Assembly: GCA_037137375.1 (NCBI GenBank)
Contig: JBAXKJ010000003.1
Location: 1 to 64,000, forward strand
Length of the DNA: 64,000 nt
Direction of reading: 5' to 3'
Origin: CAINVV01 sp037137375
GTDB taxonomy: Bacteria; Bacteroidota; Bacteroidia; Bacteroidales; Prolixibacteraceae
The notes beneath the pieces were generated by a model. It searched no databases. It was given only the letters and a program-made list of their open reading frames with translations, and was not told where the DNA came from. The translations under genes were made by a program, and so were the position numbers. Position 1 is the first letter of the stretch. Each line of letters opens with the position of its first letter. This document shows positions 37,089-46,245 of this stretch, in pieces.

Positions 37089-39407
37089 TCAGAATTTAAA
37101 GTTGTACGTCACGGATGGAATAATCTTGAAAAGTGTCGTTTGTACGGCTTCAGTCTTGGTAGGATCAGATTTGCTGTCACGGAAGGTAATCATGTAGGCA
37201 TTTTCGTGTCCATAGGCATTGTAGAGGGAAAAATTCCAGCTCGATTCGAACCTTTCACTCTTCTTTCGAACCCAGGTGGCGCCAAGGTCGAGCCTGTGAT
37301 AAGCTGGCATCCGGTTGGCATTGCGGTCAGAATACAGGAAAATGGTCTTACCTTCGATGGCGTATTTCCCGGTAGGATAGGTAACTGCATTGCCGGTATA
37401 GTAGACCCACGTGGCGGAGAGTGTCCAGATCTTACTCAGTTCGTAAATACCAACGACGGAGATATCGTGCTTGCGATCTTGTTTGGCCGGGAAATAGCTG
37501 CCGCCGTTGATGGCATCAAATTTGCGCTCGGTCCGTGAGAGGGTATAGCTGATCCAGCCATTGAAACGTCCCAGATTCTTCTTCAGAAAAAACTCCAGAC
37601 CATAGGCGCGACCTACACCAAATAAAATCTGTGATTCTACATTTTCATTGAACATCAGCTCGGCGCCGTTCTTATAATCGATCTGGTTTTCCAGACTTTT
37701 GTAATAAGTTTCCACGGAGAATTCGTAGGTATTGGACTTGAAATTGCGATAATAGCCCATTGAAACCTGATCGGCAAGCTCCGGCTTAACATTGTTGCTG
37801 CTCGGTATCCAGAGGTCGGTGGGATTACCGGAAGTCGAATTGGAAAGCAGGTGAAGATTCTGAACATTGCGGCTGGCCGAAGCCTTGAGGGAACTCTCAG
37901 GGTTGAACCTGAAATCTATTGTCAGTCGCGGTTCGAGATTGAGGTAGGTCTTGATAAACTGACCCGACTGATAGTTATCCACCTTAGTAGTTTTGCCGTT
38001 CACATCATAAGTGTAATAATTCCCCGGCCCCAATGCGCTGAAAAGGGTGAGCCTGGAACCATATTCAAAGCCGATTTTTTCGCTGATCCGATATTGATGG
38101 GAAAGATAAAACGAGTTTTCCCAGTCATATTTGTTGGTGAGGTTTTTCAGATCGACTTTTGTATCTGACGTGATAACTCCCGGAATAATTTTGTGATAGA
38201 TCGAATTAAATCCAAATTTAAGGGTGGAATTCGTACGGATATATAATTGCAGGTCTTGTTTGATGCCATAATCCTGAATGCGGGAGACAATATTCAGCTG
38301 GTTTCCGTTGTTGATGTAAATTTTGTAGTCGTAATTGCTGAAAATCAGTGAGGTATTGGAGAATAGCTTGTCTGAAAAGAGATGGTTCCATCGGAGCGTT
38401 CCGGAAACATTGCCCCAGTTGATGCCAAAAGTATTCTTTAGCGAAATCTGGTCTTTCCCAAAGTACCCTGAAAGGTAGATCCGGTTATTGCTATTCAAAC
38501 GGTAACTTGCCTTGGCGTTCAGATCGTAGAAAAAGAGCCGCGTCTGATTCTTCGCGGTATCGGATGAAAGCTTCAGAAAAAGGTCGGCATAGGTTCTGCG
38601 GCCGGTAATCATGAAGGAACCCTTGTCTTTGACGATTGGCCCTTCAATGTTAATACGGGAGGAAATAAGTCCGATGCCACCAGAGACTTTCAAATTCTGG
38701 TCGTTACCATCTTTCATCCTGATATCCAGCACAGATGATAACCTTCCCCCATATTCTGCCGGCTCATTGCCTTTATAAACGGTGATATCCTTGATGGCAT
38801 CAGAATTGAAAACCGAGAAGAATCCCATGAGGTGAGAGGCATTGAAAACGGTGGCTTCGTCCAGGAGAATCAGGTTTTGGTCAGAGGAGCCTCCGCGTAC
38901 GTTGAATCCGCTGCTCCCTTCACCGGCAGGTTTGATTCCAGGCAATAACTGAATGGTCTTGAGTACGTCATTTTCTCCAAAAAACACAGGTATACTCTTG
39001 ATTTCATTGGTATTAAGCTTCTGCACACCCATATTGGTCCGGGTAATATTTTCGTCCTTCCGCTGACCTGAAATAACAATTTCACCCAGTGTGCTGACTT
39101 GCTCCGTTAATGCAAAATTCTTGCGGATGGATTGGTTAAGATTAATTTCCTCAGTTTTTGATGCATAACCAATAAACTGGGCAGTCACCTGATATCGCCC
39201 TGCCGGTAGTGTAAGGGAATAAAATCCATATGCATTCGTACCTGCCCCTTTTCCTGGAAGCTCTTTGATGGTTATCGTGGCGCCAATCAGGTTTTCACCC
39301 GTATTTGCGTTCTTTATATATCCGCTGATGGTGAATTTTTGCTGGGCAAATCCTGATATCGCCAGGATCAGAAATAGGAGCAGTAAATGAGTAAATTTTC
39401 TTTTCAT
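37089..39407 (-). CDS. TonB-dependent receptor with carboxypeptidase-regulatory-like domain
   Basis: 772 residues from the ATG at 39407 (MKRKFTHLLLLFLILAISGFAQ is the signal peptide); an ATG nine codons earlier would place a charged stretch before it. Order: signal peptide, CarboxypepD_reg-like domain (about 25-105; GENLIGATITIKELPGKGAG), plug (about 115-225; LLPGIKPAGEGSSGFNVRGG, NLILLDEATVFNASH), 22-strand barrel ending TYNFKF. It is not a SusC type and has no SusD partner; DUF4249 follows instead. Substrate unknown. Confidence 0.92.
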   Translation of the reverse strand: MKRKFTHLLLLFLILAISGFAQQKFTISGYIKNANTGENLIGATITIKELPGKGAGTNAYGFYSLTLPAGRYQVTAQFIGYASKTEEINLNQSIRKNFALTEQVSTLGEIVISGQRKDENITRTNMGVQKLNTNEIKSIPVFFGENDVLKTIQLLPGIKPAGEGSSGFNVRGGSSDQNLILLDEATVFNASHLMGFFSVFNSDAIKDITVYKGNEPAEYGGRLSSVLDIRMKDGNDQNLKVSGGIGLISSRINIEGPIVKDKGSFMITGRRTYADLFLKLSSDTAKNQTRLFFYDLNAKASYRLNSNNRIYLSGYFGKDQISLKNTFGINWGNVSGTLRWNHLFSDKLFSNTSLIFSNYDYKIYINNGNQLNIVSRIQDYGIKQDLQLYIRTNSTLKFGFNSIYHKIIPGVITSDTKVDLKNLTNKYDWENSFYLSHQYRISEKIGFEYGSRLTLFSALGPGNYYTYDVNGKTTKVDNYQSGQFIKTYLNLEPRLTIDFRFNPESSLKASASRNVQNLHLLSNSTSGNPTDLWIPSSNNVKPELADQVSMGYYRNFKSNTYEFSVETYYKSLENQIDYKNGAELMFNENVESQILFGVGRAYGLEFFLKKNLGRFNGWISYTLSRTERKFDAINGGSYFPAKQDRKHDISVVGIYELSKIWTLSATWVYYTGNAVTYPTGKYAIEGKTIFLYSDRNANRMPAYHRLDLGATWVRKKSERFESSWNFSLYNAYGHENAYMITFRDSKSDPTKTEAVQTTLFKIIPSVTYNFKF

Positions 39408-39472
39408 GCTATTCAATTCGACAATAATAGTCATAAATTCTTCAAGGCAACAAAAAGCTATTTGAAATTTGA

Positions 39473-39480
39473 TAAATTTG
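39473..39480 (+). promoter_or_regulatory. Possible -7 box of plsY
   Basis: TAAATTTG matches TAnnTTTG and lies 22 bases before the TTG start of plsY. No TTG at the -33 distance. The region is AT-rich and also serves the divergent receptor gene. Confidence 0.35.
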
Positions 39481-39502
39481 GGAAAGTACTAAACCGGAAA
39501 TT

Positions 39503-40087
39503 TTGAAATACGCATTCGCTTATGCTTTTTTGTGCTATCTGACCGGTTGTATCTGCTTTGGATATTACCTTACGCGATTATTTGCCGGTAAGAATTTGAA
39601 GGATCTTGGCAGCAAAAGTCTTGGGGCAACGAACACCTCCAGAGTCTTGGGAAAGTGGGGTTTTGTAGTGACTTTCATCCTCGATTTTATGAAAGGATAC
39701 CTGGTCATTTGGGCTGCCTTACGCCTTGGTTTCTCAGAAACATGGATCTTCGTGTTCTCCCTGATGGTGGTGGCCGGTCATATCTGGCCTTTACAGTTGG
39801 GATTTAAGGGAGGAAAAGGGGTCTCAACTTTCGGTGGAACGCTGATGGCAATCAACTTCATGGTAGCTGTTCCGGTGGCAATTTTACTCTTACCGCTTTT
39901 ACTGCTATTTAGGAAATTTTCCATCGCCGGAGTTTTCACGCTGATAATTATTCCTTTTTTCTTCGCTTACCAGGATTATTCCACCCCCTCCATTTGCCTG
40001 AATATCATGTTGATTCTAATAATTGTCTACGCGCACAGAGAGAATCTGAGAGATTATTTTCAATCAGCGAAGGATATTGCTTTTTAA
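39503..40087 (+). CDS. plsY: Glycerol-3-phosphate acyltransferase PlsY
   Basis: 194 residues, five to six membrane helices. The three PlsY motifs are present: SKSLGATNTSRVLGKWG (about 33-50), the GFKGGKGVSTFGG loop (about 98-110), and the HRENL end (about 178-182). It transfers acyl from acyl-phosphate to glycerol-3-phosphate to make lysophosphatidate. The frame is closed upstream by a stop at 39473, and no ATG precedes the conserved FGYYLTR segment, so a TTG at 39503 (or ATT at 39500) is the start. Confidence 0.93.
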   Translation: MKYAFAYAFLCYLTGCICFGYYLTRLFAGKNLKDLGSKSLGATNTSRVLGKWGFVVTFILDFMKGYLVIWAALRLGFSETWIFVFSLMVVAGHIWPLQLGFKGGKGVSTFGGTLMAINFMVAVPVAILLLPLLLLFRKFSIAGVFTLIIIPFFFAYQDYSTPSICLNIMLILIIVYAHRENLRDYFQSAKDIAF

Positions 40088-40124
40088 AGAAAATTCTGAT
40101 AATTTAAACGGATCAAATTTTACC

Positions 40125-40682
40125 ATGGAGCAAGACAAGCAATTTACTTTCAGGATAGCCTCCAGTCAGTCTGAGTTTGACCAGATTCATCAACTCAATT
40201 ATCAGACTTTTGTTGAAGAGATACCCCAGCATTCTGAGAATCCGGATCGCTCGCTTGTCGACAGATTTCACGACGATAATACCTATTTCATCTGCCTGAG
40301 CGATAAAGATGAAGTTGTCGGAATGGTTAGCGTCAGAGAAGAAAGACCTTTTTCACTGGATCAGAAAATCAGTAACCTGGATGCGCTGCTTCCCGGGAGT
40401 AGCGCTATTTGCGAGATACGGCTTCTTTCAGTAAAGAAAGGTTACCGAAACAGCAGGGTGTTTTACGGATTAGTCAAGAATATTTCGGAATATTGTGTCG
40501 AGAAGGGTTTCGATCTGGCCATCATTTCCGGAACCGACCGACAACTAAAATTATACGAACACCTGGGGTTTAAGGTGTTTGCCAACCCGGTTGGAAAACC
40601 TGAAGCTTTGTATTATCCTATGTACCTGACAATTGAGAATGCATTGCCAGCTTTTGTTACCTTAAAAGAATTGCATGACTGA
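40125..40682 (+). CDS. GNAT-fold N-acyltransferase, autoinducer-synthase/FeeM-like
   Basis: 185 residues from the ATG at 40125; the frame is open back to a TTG at 40077 inside plsY, which is unlikely as start. The pattern LNYQTFVEEIPQH, a downstream DRFHDDNTYF, VVGMVSVRE and CEIRLLSVKKGYRNSRV follows the order of conserved positions in N-acyl amino acid synthases (FeeM) and LuxI-type synthases, which use acyl-ACP, rather than that of ordinary acetyltransferases. SGTDRQLKLYEHLGF near the end is GNAT-typical. The gene overlaps the aminotransferase by 8 bases, so the two act together. Family placement is by eye and the product unknown. Confidence 0.72.
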   Translation: MEQDKQFTFRIASSQSEFDQIHQLNYQTFVEEIPQHSENPDRSLVDRFHDDNTYFICLSDKDEVVGMVSVREERPFSLDQKISNLDALLPGSSAICEIRLLSVKKGYRNSRVFYGLVKNISEYCVEKGFDLAIISGTDRQLKLYEHLGFKVFANPVGKPEALYYPMYLTIENALPAFVTLKELHD

Positions 40683-41757
40683 AATTACTAAAAGGATATC
40701 ACATTTATTACCCGGTCCGGTTGTCCTGGATGAGCGGGTAAGAGAGCAGTTTAGCAGACCTCCCGTGTCTCACCGGAGCGATGAGTTTCTTGCCGATCTT
40801 CAGGTCTTGAAGTCTCTTCTCTGTCGGTTTGTAAATTCCCGGTTTGTCGAGGTTCTTTCCGGATCCGGTACCTTGGCCAACGAGGCAGTCGCCGCACAAA
40901 TTAGTCAGCTGAGGAGCAAGGGACTGATCCTCTCGAATGGGGAATTCGGGGAGCGCTTAATTTCCCAGGCCAACAGAATTAATCTTGATTTTGTCACTCT
41001 TTCTGTCGATTGGGGCCTGGCCTATTCTTACCAGGAAATCACCAGCCTCCTGGATATTCACCCGGAAATTAACTGGATCTGGACTGTTCATTGCGAGACC
41101 TCCACCGGGGTCCTGAACGATATACATCAGCTCTCTGCCATCGCATTGAACCGGAATATCAAACTTTGTCTGGATTGCATCAGTTCGATTGGCACCTTGC
41201 CTGTCGACCTAAGTAATGTGTACCTCGCATCCTGTTCCAGCGGCAAGGCTCTTTGCTCATACCCCGGACTCGCAATAGTTTTTTACAACCACGAAATTCA
41301 AGAATCCGCCCATATTCCCAAATACCTTGATCTTGGATTTTACCGGAATGAAAGCGGCGTTCCTTTTACACTCTCCTCCAATTTGATTTATGCCTTGCAA
41401 CGGGCAATGGAGTCTCTCTCATATGCTGCCGATTTCTTCTCTTCTATCAAGCTAAATTCTCTTACAATTAAAGAGGTAATGCTTAATGCAGGATTAAATG
41501 TGATTAACGAACATGGTTGCACCTCCCCGGCATTGGTCACCATTGAAATGCCTGACGACATCAGCAGTGTCGCCTTTGGTGATCAACTGGAGAAAGAAGG
41601 TTGTCTAGTAAGCTATAAGAGTAATTACCTGATCCGACGAAACTGGGTACAGACTTTTGTGACCAGAAATACCACCAAAGAGGAGGTGGCCCAATTTGTG
41701 CATGTCATGGACTTGTTGCTTGACCACTTCGAAAGCCATCTTGTCGCCGGACTCTGA
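40675..41757 (+). CDS. PLP-dependent aminotransferase, class V
   Basis: 360 residues. LLPGPVVLDERVREQFSRPPVSHRSDEF at the start (split by the family's PGP and SHRS motifs) places it with alanine-glyoxylate / phosphonopyruvate (PhnW)-type enzymes. The PLP lysine is K191 in SSGKAL. VHCETSTGVLNDI is the cofactor-phosphate region and CLDCISSIG holds the PLP-pyridine aspartate. Soluble. Coupled by overlap to the acyltransferase, hence a probable amino-donor or amine-forming step feeding acylation (inference). Confidence 0.88.
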   Translation: MTEITKRISHLLPGPVVLDERVREQFSRPPVSHRSDEFLADLQVLKSLLCRFVNSRFVEVLSGSGTLANEAVAAQISQLRSKGLILSNGEFGERLISQANRINLDFVTLSVDWGLAYSYQEITSLLDIHPEINWIWTVHCETSTGVLNDIHQLSAIALNRNIKLCLDCISSIGTLPVDLSNVYLASCSSGKALCSYPGLAIVFYNHEIQESAHIPKYLDLGFYRNESGVPFTLSSNLIYALQRAMESLSYAADFFSSIKLNSLTIKEVMLNAGLNVINEHGCTSPALVTIEMPDDISSVAFGDQLEKEGCLVSYKSNYLIRRNWVQTFVTRNTTKEEVAQFVHVMDLLLDHFESHLVAGL

Positions 41758-41867
41758 AAAACTTCACTACCTCCACGGAAATTTTGCCGGATAGCCAATG
41801 TCGTAATTGTGCAAATATTTGCCTTAAATGTTAAAGTAACCTGAAGGAATTTACCCTAAACTTGAAC

Positions 41868-44327
41868 ATGTTAAATTTGAAGGCCAGCTTTTCCTTTTTG
41901 ATACTTTTTGTTATTAGCCTCTCTTTTTTGAAGGGTCAGACAATCTATATCTCTCCCCAAGGTGTTGATATTAATCCGGGGACAAAAGGGAAGCCGGTTC
42001 TGACTATTGGGAGGGCGCAGGCACTGGCCCGAAAACTTCCATTGGGTTCTTCCGTTGAGGTGGTTTTTGCCAACGGTACCTATTATTTGCCCGAGACAGT
42101 CAGATTTACTTCAGCAGACAATAATCAATCAGTTACCTACCGCGCAGAGCAAGAGGGCAAGGCCATTCTAAGTGGTGGCAGTCTCCTCCTCCGGCTGAAA
42201 TGGGCACCTTACAAAAATGGAATTTTCGTCGCTTCTGTGCCTCTAAAAACAGAAATTGATCAGCTATATATTAATAGTGTTCGCCAACGCATGGCCAGGT
42301 TTCCCAATGCTGTGGAGGGGAAGAATGTTTTCGACACCTGGGAACTGAACCACAAAGCGCCTTACGATCAGGATCTTGACCCTCTGACGCCTGCGAGAAT
42401 TGCTCGCTGGTCGAATCCGAAAGGGGGCTTTATCCATGCCATGCATGCTTCCTTGTGGGGAGATATGCACTGGCTCATCCAGGGAAAAAATCCGGATGGT
42501 TCCCTTGATTTCGTGGGAGGGTGGCAAAATAACAGACCCTCCAAAATGCACCCCGTCTACCGGATGGTGGAGAATATTTTTGAAGAACTGGATGCTCCGG
42601 GAGAATGGTTTTATGATTCGAAGGCGGGTAAACTCTATTATTATCCGGAGACTGGAACTGACCTTCGAAAGGCAAAAGTAGAGATCGTCAGGTTGCGTCA
42701 TCTTGTTGAATTCAAAGGATCCAGAGAAAATCCGGTTAAGTCTGTCCGGCTCAAGGGCTTCATCTTTCGCCACGCAGCCCGTACTTTTATGGATAACAAG
42801 GAGCCCTTGCTGCGCTCCGATTGGACCGTCTACCGTGGAGGTGCCGTCGTTTTTGACGGGGCGGAAGATTGTGGAATAGACAATTGTGAGTTTGATCAGG
42901 TAGGCGGCAATACCATTTTCGTCAACAATTACAATCGCAGAATATCCATCAGGGGAAGCTACATTCACAACAGCGGGGCCAACGGAATTGCCTTTGTCGG
43001 GGATCCGGCATCCGTCAGGAGTCCGATTTTCAGATATGGGAATCAGGATTTTCAGAACCTCGACCGAACACCCGGTCCGAAGGGTGACAACTTTCCGGAA
43101 GACTGTCTGGTCGAAGATTGCCTGATTACGCTCACGGGAAGGGATGAGAAGCAGACAGCACCGGTTCACATTTCGATGTCACATAAGATAAGAGTCAATC
43201 ACTGTTCCATTTATGATGTGCCAAGGGCTGGAATCAATATCAACGAAGGAACTTTTGGTGGCCATATCATTGAGAATTGCGATATTTTCAATACCGTTCT
43301 GGAGACCGGCGATCACGGTAGTTTTAATTCGTGGGGACGCGACCGGTACTGGACCCCCGATATCAGGGAATCCATTCCGGAGGTTGCAAAAGAGCCAAGG
43401 ATGCCGTTCTGGGATATGCCCGACCCTAATATCCTGCGAAATAACCGTTGGCGGTGCGACCATGGCTGGGACATCGACCTGGATGATGGTTCGACGCAAT
43501 ACAGGATTTACAACAATTTGCTGCTAAACGGCGGACTTAAAATGCGGGAAGGATATGACCGGATTGCGACTAATAACATCATCATCAACAATGGATTGCA
43601 TCCGCATGTGTGGTATGTGAACAGCGGTGATATCTTTAAAAACAACATTCTATTTAAGGCTTATCAACCGGCAATCATGGATCGGGCCATTCCTAAAAAC
43701 GGAAAGTGGGGGAAGGAACTTGATTACAATTATTATGTAGCTGATTCTGCCACTACTCATCGTTTTGCCGCCAACGATTGTGACCTTCATTCCGGGTACG
43801 GAGATCCACTCTTTATGGATGCCGGGAAAGGGGATTTCAGGTTGAAAGATAGCTCACCCGCACTGAAAATGGGTTTTGTCAACTTCCCAATGGATCAGTT
43901 TGGGGTGACTAAACCTTCCTTGAAGGCAATGGCGAAGAGACCTGAAATGCCGGTTGTGAAGATGAATGTTGTTTCGGCAGTTCGTACTGATTCTAAGTCT
44001 GTTATAAGATGGAAAGGTGTTGTGCTAACAGAACCGGCTGGTGCGGAACTATCGGCATACGGAGTTAGTTTCAGCACTGGAGGAGTCGCCTTGGGTTTGT
44101 TAACGGATAATTCACCATTGGCTAGGGCCGGATTCAGCAACGGAGATCTGATCGTTGAAATAAATGGTAAATCGATCAGAAATATCAATGATCTGAAAGA
44201 TTATATTTTAAAATCGGGGACTGATTTGATACATAAATTTACAGTAATCAGGAACCAGTCAAAATTTGAAGTGATTGTCAAACAACGTCTTAATTTTAGT
44301 GATTTGACTCAAAACACAGATGGTTAA
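41868..44327 (+). CDS. Secreted right-handed beta-helix protein (GH141-like) with C-terminal PDZ domain
   Basis: 819 residues from the ATG at 41868. Signal peptide (about 1-24, ending SFLKGQ), then IYISPQGVDINPGTKGKPVLTI, the usual entry into parallel beta-helix enzymes. Repeats with GCGIDNCEFDQVGGN-like and NCDIF/NNIIINN turns fill about 270-640. The YINSVRQRMARFPN segment resembles GH141 (fucosidase/xylanase-type) proteins. Residues about 725-815 form a PDZ-like domain (NSPLARAGFSNGDLIVEINGKSI). Catalytic residues cannot be assigned. Together with the GH29 gene 122 nt downstream it suggests action on fucose-containing polysaccharides. Confidence 0.75.
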   Translation: MLNLKASFSFLILFVISLSFLKGQTIYISPQGVDINPGTKGKPVLTIGRAQALARKLPLGSSVEVVFANGTYYLPETVRFTSADNNQSVTYRAEQEGKAILSGGSLLLRLKWAPYKNGIFVASVPLKTEIDQLYINSVRQRMARFPNAVEGKNVFDTWELNHKAPYDQDLDPLTPARIARWSNPKGGFIHAMHASLWGDMHWLIQGKNPDGSLDFVGGWQNNRPSKMHPVYRMVENIFEELDAPGEWFYDSKAGKLYYYPETGTDLRKAKVEIVRLRHLVEFKGSRENPVKSVRLKGFIFRHAARTFMDNKEPLLRSDWTVYRGGAVVFDGAEDCGIDNCEFDQVGGNTIFVNNYNRRISIRGSYIHNSGANGIAFVGDPASVRSPIFRYGNQDFQNLDRTPGPKGDNFPEDCLVEDCLITLTGRDEKQTAPVHISMSHKIRVNHCSIYDVPRAGININEGTFGGHIIENCDIFNTVLETGDHGSFNSWGRDRYWTPDIRESIPEVAKEPRMPFWDMPDPNILRNNRWRCDHGWDIDLDDGSTQYRIYNNLLLNGGLKMREGYDRIATNNIIINNGLHPHVWYVNSGDIFKNNILFKAYQPAIMDRAIPKNGKWGKELDYNYYVADSATTHRFAANDCDLHSGYGDPLFMDAGKGDFRLKDSSPALKMGFVNFPMDQFGVTKPSLKAMAKRPEMPVVKMNVVSAVRTDSKSVIRWKGVVLTEPAGAELSAYGVSFSTGGVALGLLTDNSPLARAGFSNGDLIVEINGKSIRNINDLKDYILKSGTDLIHKFTVIRNQSKFEVIVKQRLNFSDLTQNTDG

Positions 44328-44449
44328 GATATTTTTGTTTTTGTGCCTGAGCATGATGGCTCGTAAAAGGGTATAAGGTGATGTCAATCAGAGACCTGAA
44401 GAAATATAGAGATAACTCCTGATTTCAACAAGATACTAAAGAACTAAAT

Positions 44450-46237
44450 ATGAGAAAATTACTTGAAACCGTAGCGGTGGTTTTGCTGTTTAGCCAGATA
44501 GCTGCTGCCCAACCAAAGCAAGGGTACACATTACCCAAGATGCCATTAAATGAATCCAGACAACTGGGATTCCTGGCAGATCCGGATCAATTCAATGAGG
44601 TAAAAATGGATTTTCCGATGGCTCCGGGTAAATTTGAGCCGACCTGGGAATCAATCGATAAAAATTATGGGGAGGCTCCGGCATGGTGGCGCGACGCAAA
44701 ATTTGGAATCTTCATTCACTGGGGACCGCAGGCTTCAGGGATGAGTGGCGACTGGTATGCACGAAATATCTACAGGGAGGAAACTGATGGGTACAAGAAT
44801 CACCTGGTCAATTTTGGCCATCCCTCCGAGGTTGGATATAAAGATGTTTTACACAAATGGAATCCTACCGACTGGGATCCTGCCAAACTGGTGAAGGCCT
44901 ATTACGATGCGGGATTCAGATATGCCCTGATCGTTGGTGTACATCATGATAATTATGATATGTGGAACTCCAAATATCAGCCCTGGAACGCAGTCAACGT
45001 TGGACCAAAAAAAGATTTTCTGGCCGGCTGGAAGAAGGAGTTGCAGAAGCGGGGCATGCGTTTTGGCGTCTCTTTTCACCACGAATACACCTGGTGGTGG
45101 TGGCAGCGTGCTTTCCTTGCCGACAAAGCCGGTCCGAAGGCAGGAATTCCCTATGATGCTGCAAGGCTGACACTTGCAGACGGTAAGGGTCAGTGGTGGG
45201 AAGGTCTCGATCCCCAGCGCCTGTACGGCAAGCCAATGACTTATAACAACCTGACTTTCGATGGAAAACCCTATATTCTGGAAGATATCGCCTTTGGCAG
45301 GAAGGGTATTTTTGGCAATGATCTGGATTACGCTTATTGGTATGCCACGCAATGGGCCATGCGCATGGAGGATGTGATTGACAATTATGACCCGGACTTT
45401 ATTTATACGGATGGGAATGGTCCTCATCCATTTTCTGGAATAAGGAGTGCTTCAGGATATAAATGCGATGCCGCACCAAGGGTTATTGCTCATTTTTACA
45501 ACAAATCGGCTGCTGCAAACAAGGGTAAAACCGACAAGTTGGCAATAATCAAATTTAGTCCTGCCTTCAGGGGGGTAGGAACCACCTTTGAAGGCTCTTT
45601 TCCAAAGGGAATCAAATCGGATCAGACCTGGATGGCAGACAGGGCGGTTGGTGACTGGTTCTATCGTCCCGGTTTTGTTTATGATGCCGGTGCAGTGGTT
45701 CGTACTTTGCTTGAGGATGTTTCGAGAGACGGAAATTTGACTTTGTGTGTGAGTCTGACCCCACAGGGTGCTATGGATGAGGGGAGTGCAAAAATGCTCA
45801 AAGAAATCGGGACCTGGATGTCCATCAACGGGGAAGGAATTTATGGCAGCAAAGCATGGAAAACTTACGGGGAGGGAGTCATGGTAAAGGACTCTAAAAA
45901 TCCGGATTCACCAGAAAAGCTAAGAGGAATGCCGGGAGGCAAATTGGATAAAGCGCATGCAGAATTTGCTTTTTCGACAAAGGATTTTCGATTCACGGAA
46001 GGTAAAAATGGTTCAGTATATGCCTGGTGCATGGCTGTACCGATGGGTGAGGAGATGATAAGGATCAGGAGCTTGGCTATGAAAACAGGGTTAACCAGGC
46101 AGGCAATTGCCAAAGTATCCCTCCTGGGAAGCAATTCCACCATTGAGTGGAAGCAGGAAGCCGATGCACTTACTATTCGTTGTCCTGAAAAGATGGATTT
46201 CAAACATGTGGTGTGTTTCAAGGTAGATTTTAAGTAA
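44450..46237 (+). CDS. Alpha-L-fucosidase, glycoside hydrolase family 29
   Basis: 595 residues with a signal peptide ending AAAQP. The TIM barrel shows WWRDAKFGIFIHWGPQA, YALIVGVHHDNYDMWNS and FSFHHEYTWWWWQRAF-like blocks, and the nucleophile aspartate is in DFIYTDGNG. It releases terminal L-fucose with retention. A C-terminal beta-sandwich follows. A TATTTTTG at 44330-44337 just after the upstream stop may be its own promoter (TTTG lies 23 nt ahead, long for the consensus). Confidence 0.93.
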   Translation: MRKLLETVAVVLLFSQIAAAQPKQGYTLPKMPLNESRQLGFLADPDQFNEVKMDFPMAPGKFEPTWESIDKNYGEAPAWWRDAKFGIFIHWGPQASGMSGDWYARNIYREETDGYKNHLVNFGHPSEVGYKDVLHKWNPTDWDPAKLVKAYYDAGFRYALIVGVHHDNYDMWNSKYQPWNAVNVGPKKDFLAGWKKELQKRGMRFGVSFHHEYTWWWWQRAFLADKAGPKAGIPYDAARLTLADGKGQWWEGLDPQRLYGKPMTYNNLTFDGKPYILEDIAFGRKGIFGNDLDYAYWYATQWAMRMEDVIDNYDPDFIYTDGNGPHPFSGIRSASGYKCDAAPRVIAHFYNKSAAANKGKTDKLAIIKFSPAFRGVGTTFEGSFPKGIKSDQTWMADRAVGDWFYRPGFVYDAGAVVRTLLEDVSRDGNLTLCVSLTPQGAMDEGSAKMLKEIGTWMSINGEGIYGSKAWKTYGEGVMVKDSKNPDSPEKLRGMPGGKLDKAHAEFAFSTKDFRFTEGKNGSVYAWCMAVPMGEEMIRIRSLAMKTGLTRQAIAKVSLLGSNSTIEWKQEADALTIRCPEKMDFKHVVCFKVDFK

Positions 46238-46245
46238 TAAATAAT

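Noticed and set aside
44330..44337. TATTTTTG as promoter of the fucosidase.
   Set aside because: The nearest TTTG is 23 nt upstream, beyond the usual 19-21; kept only as a remark in the gene entry.
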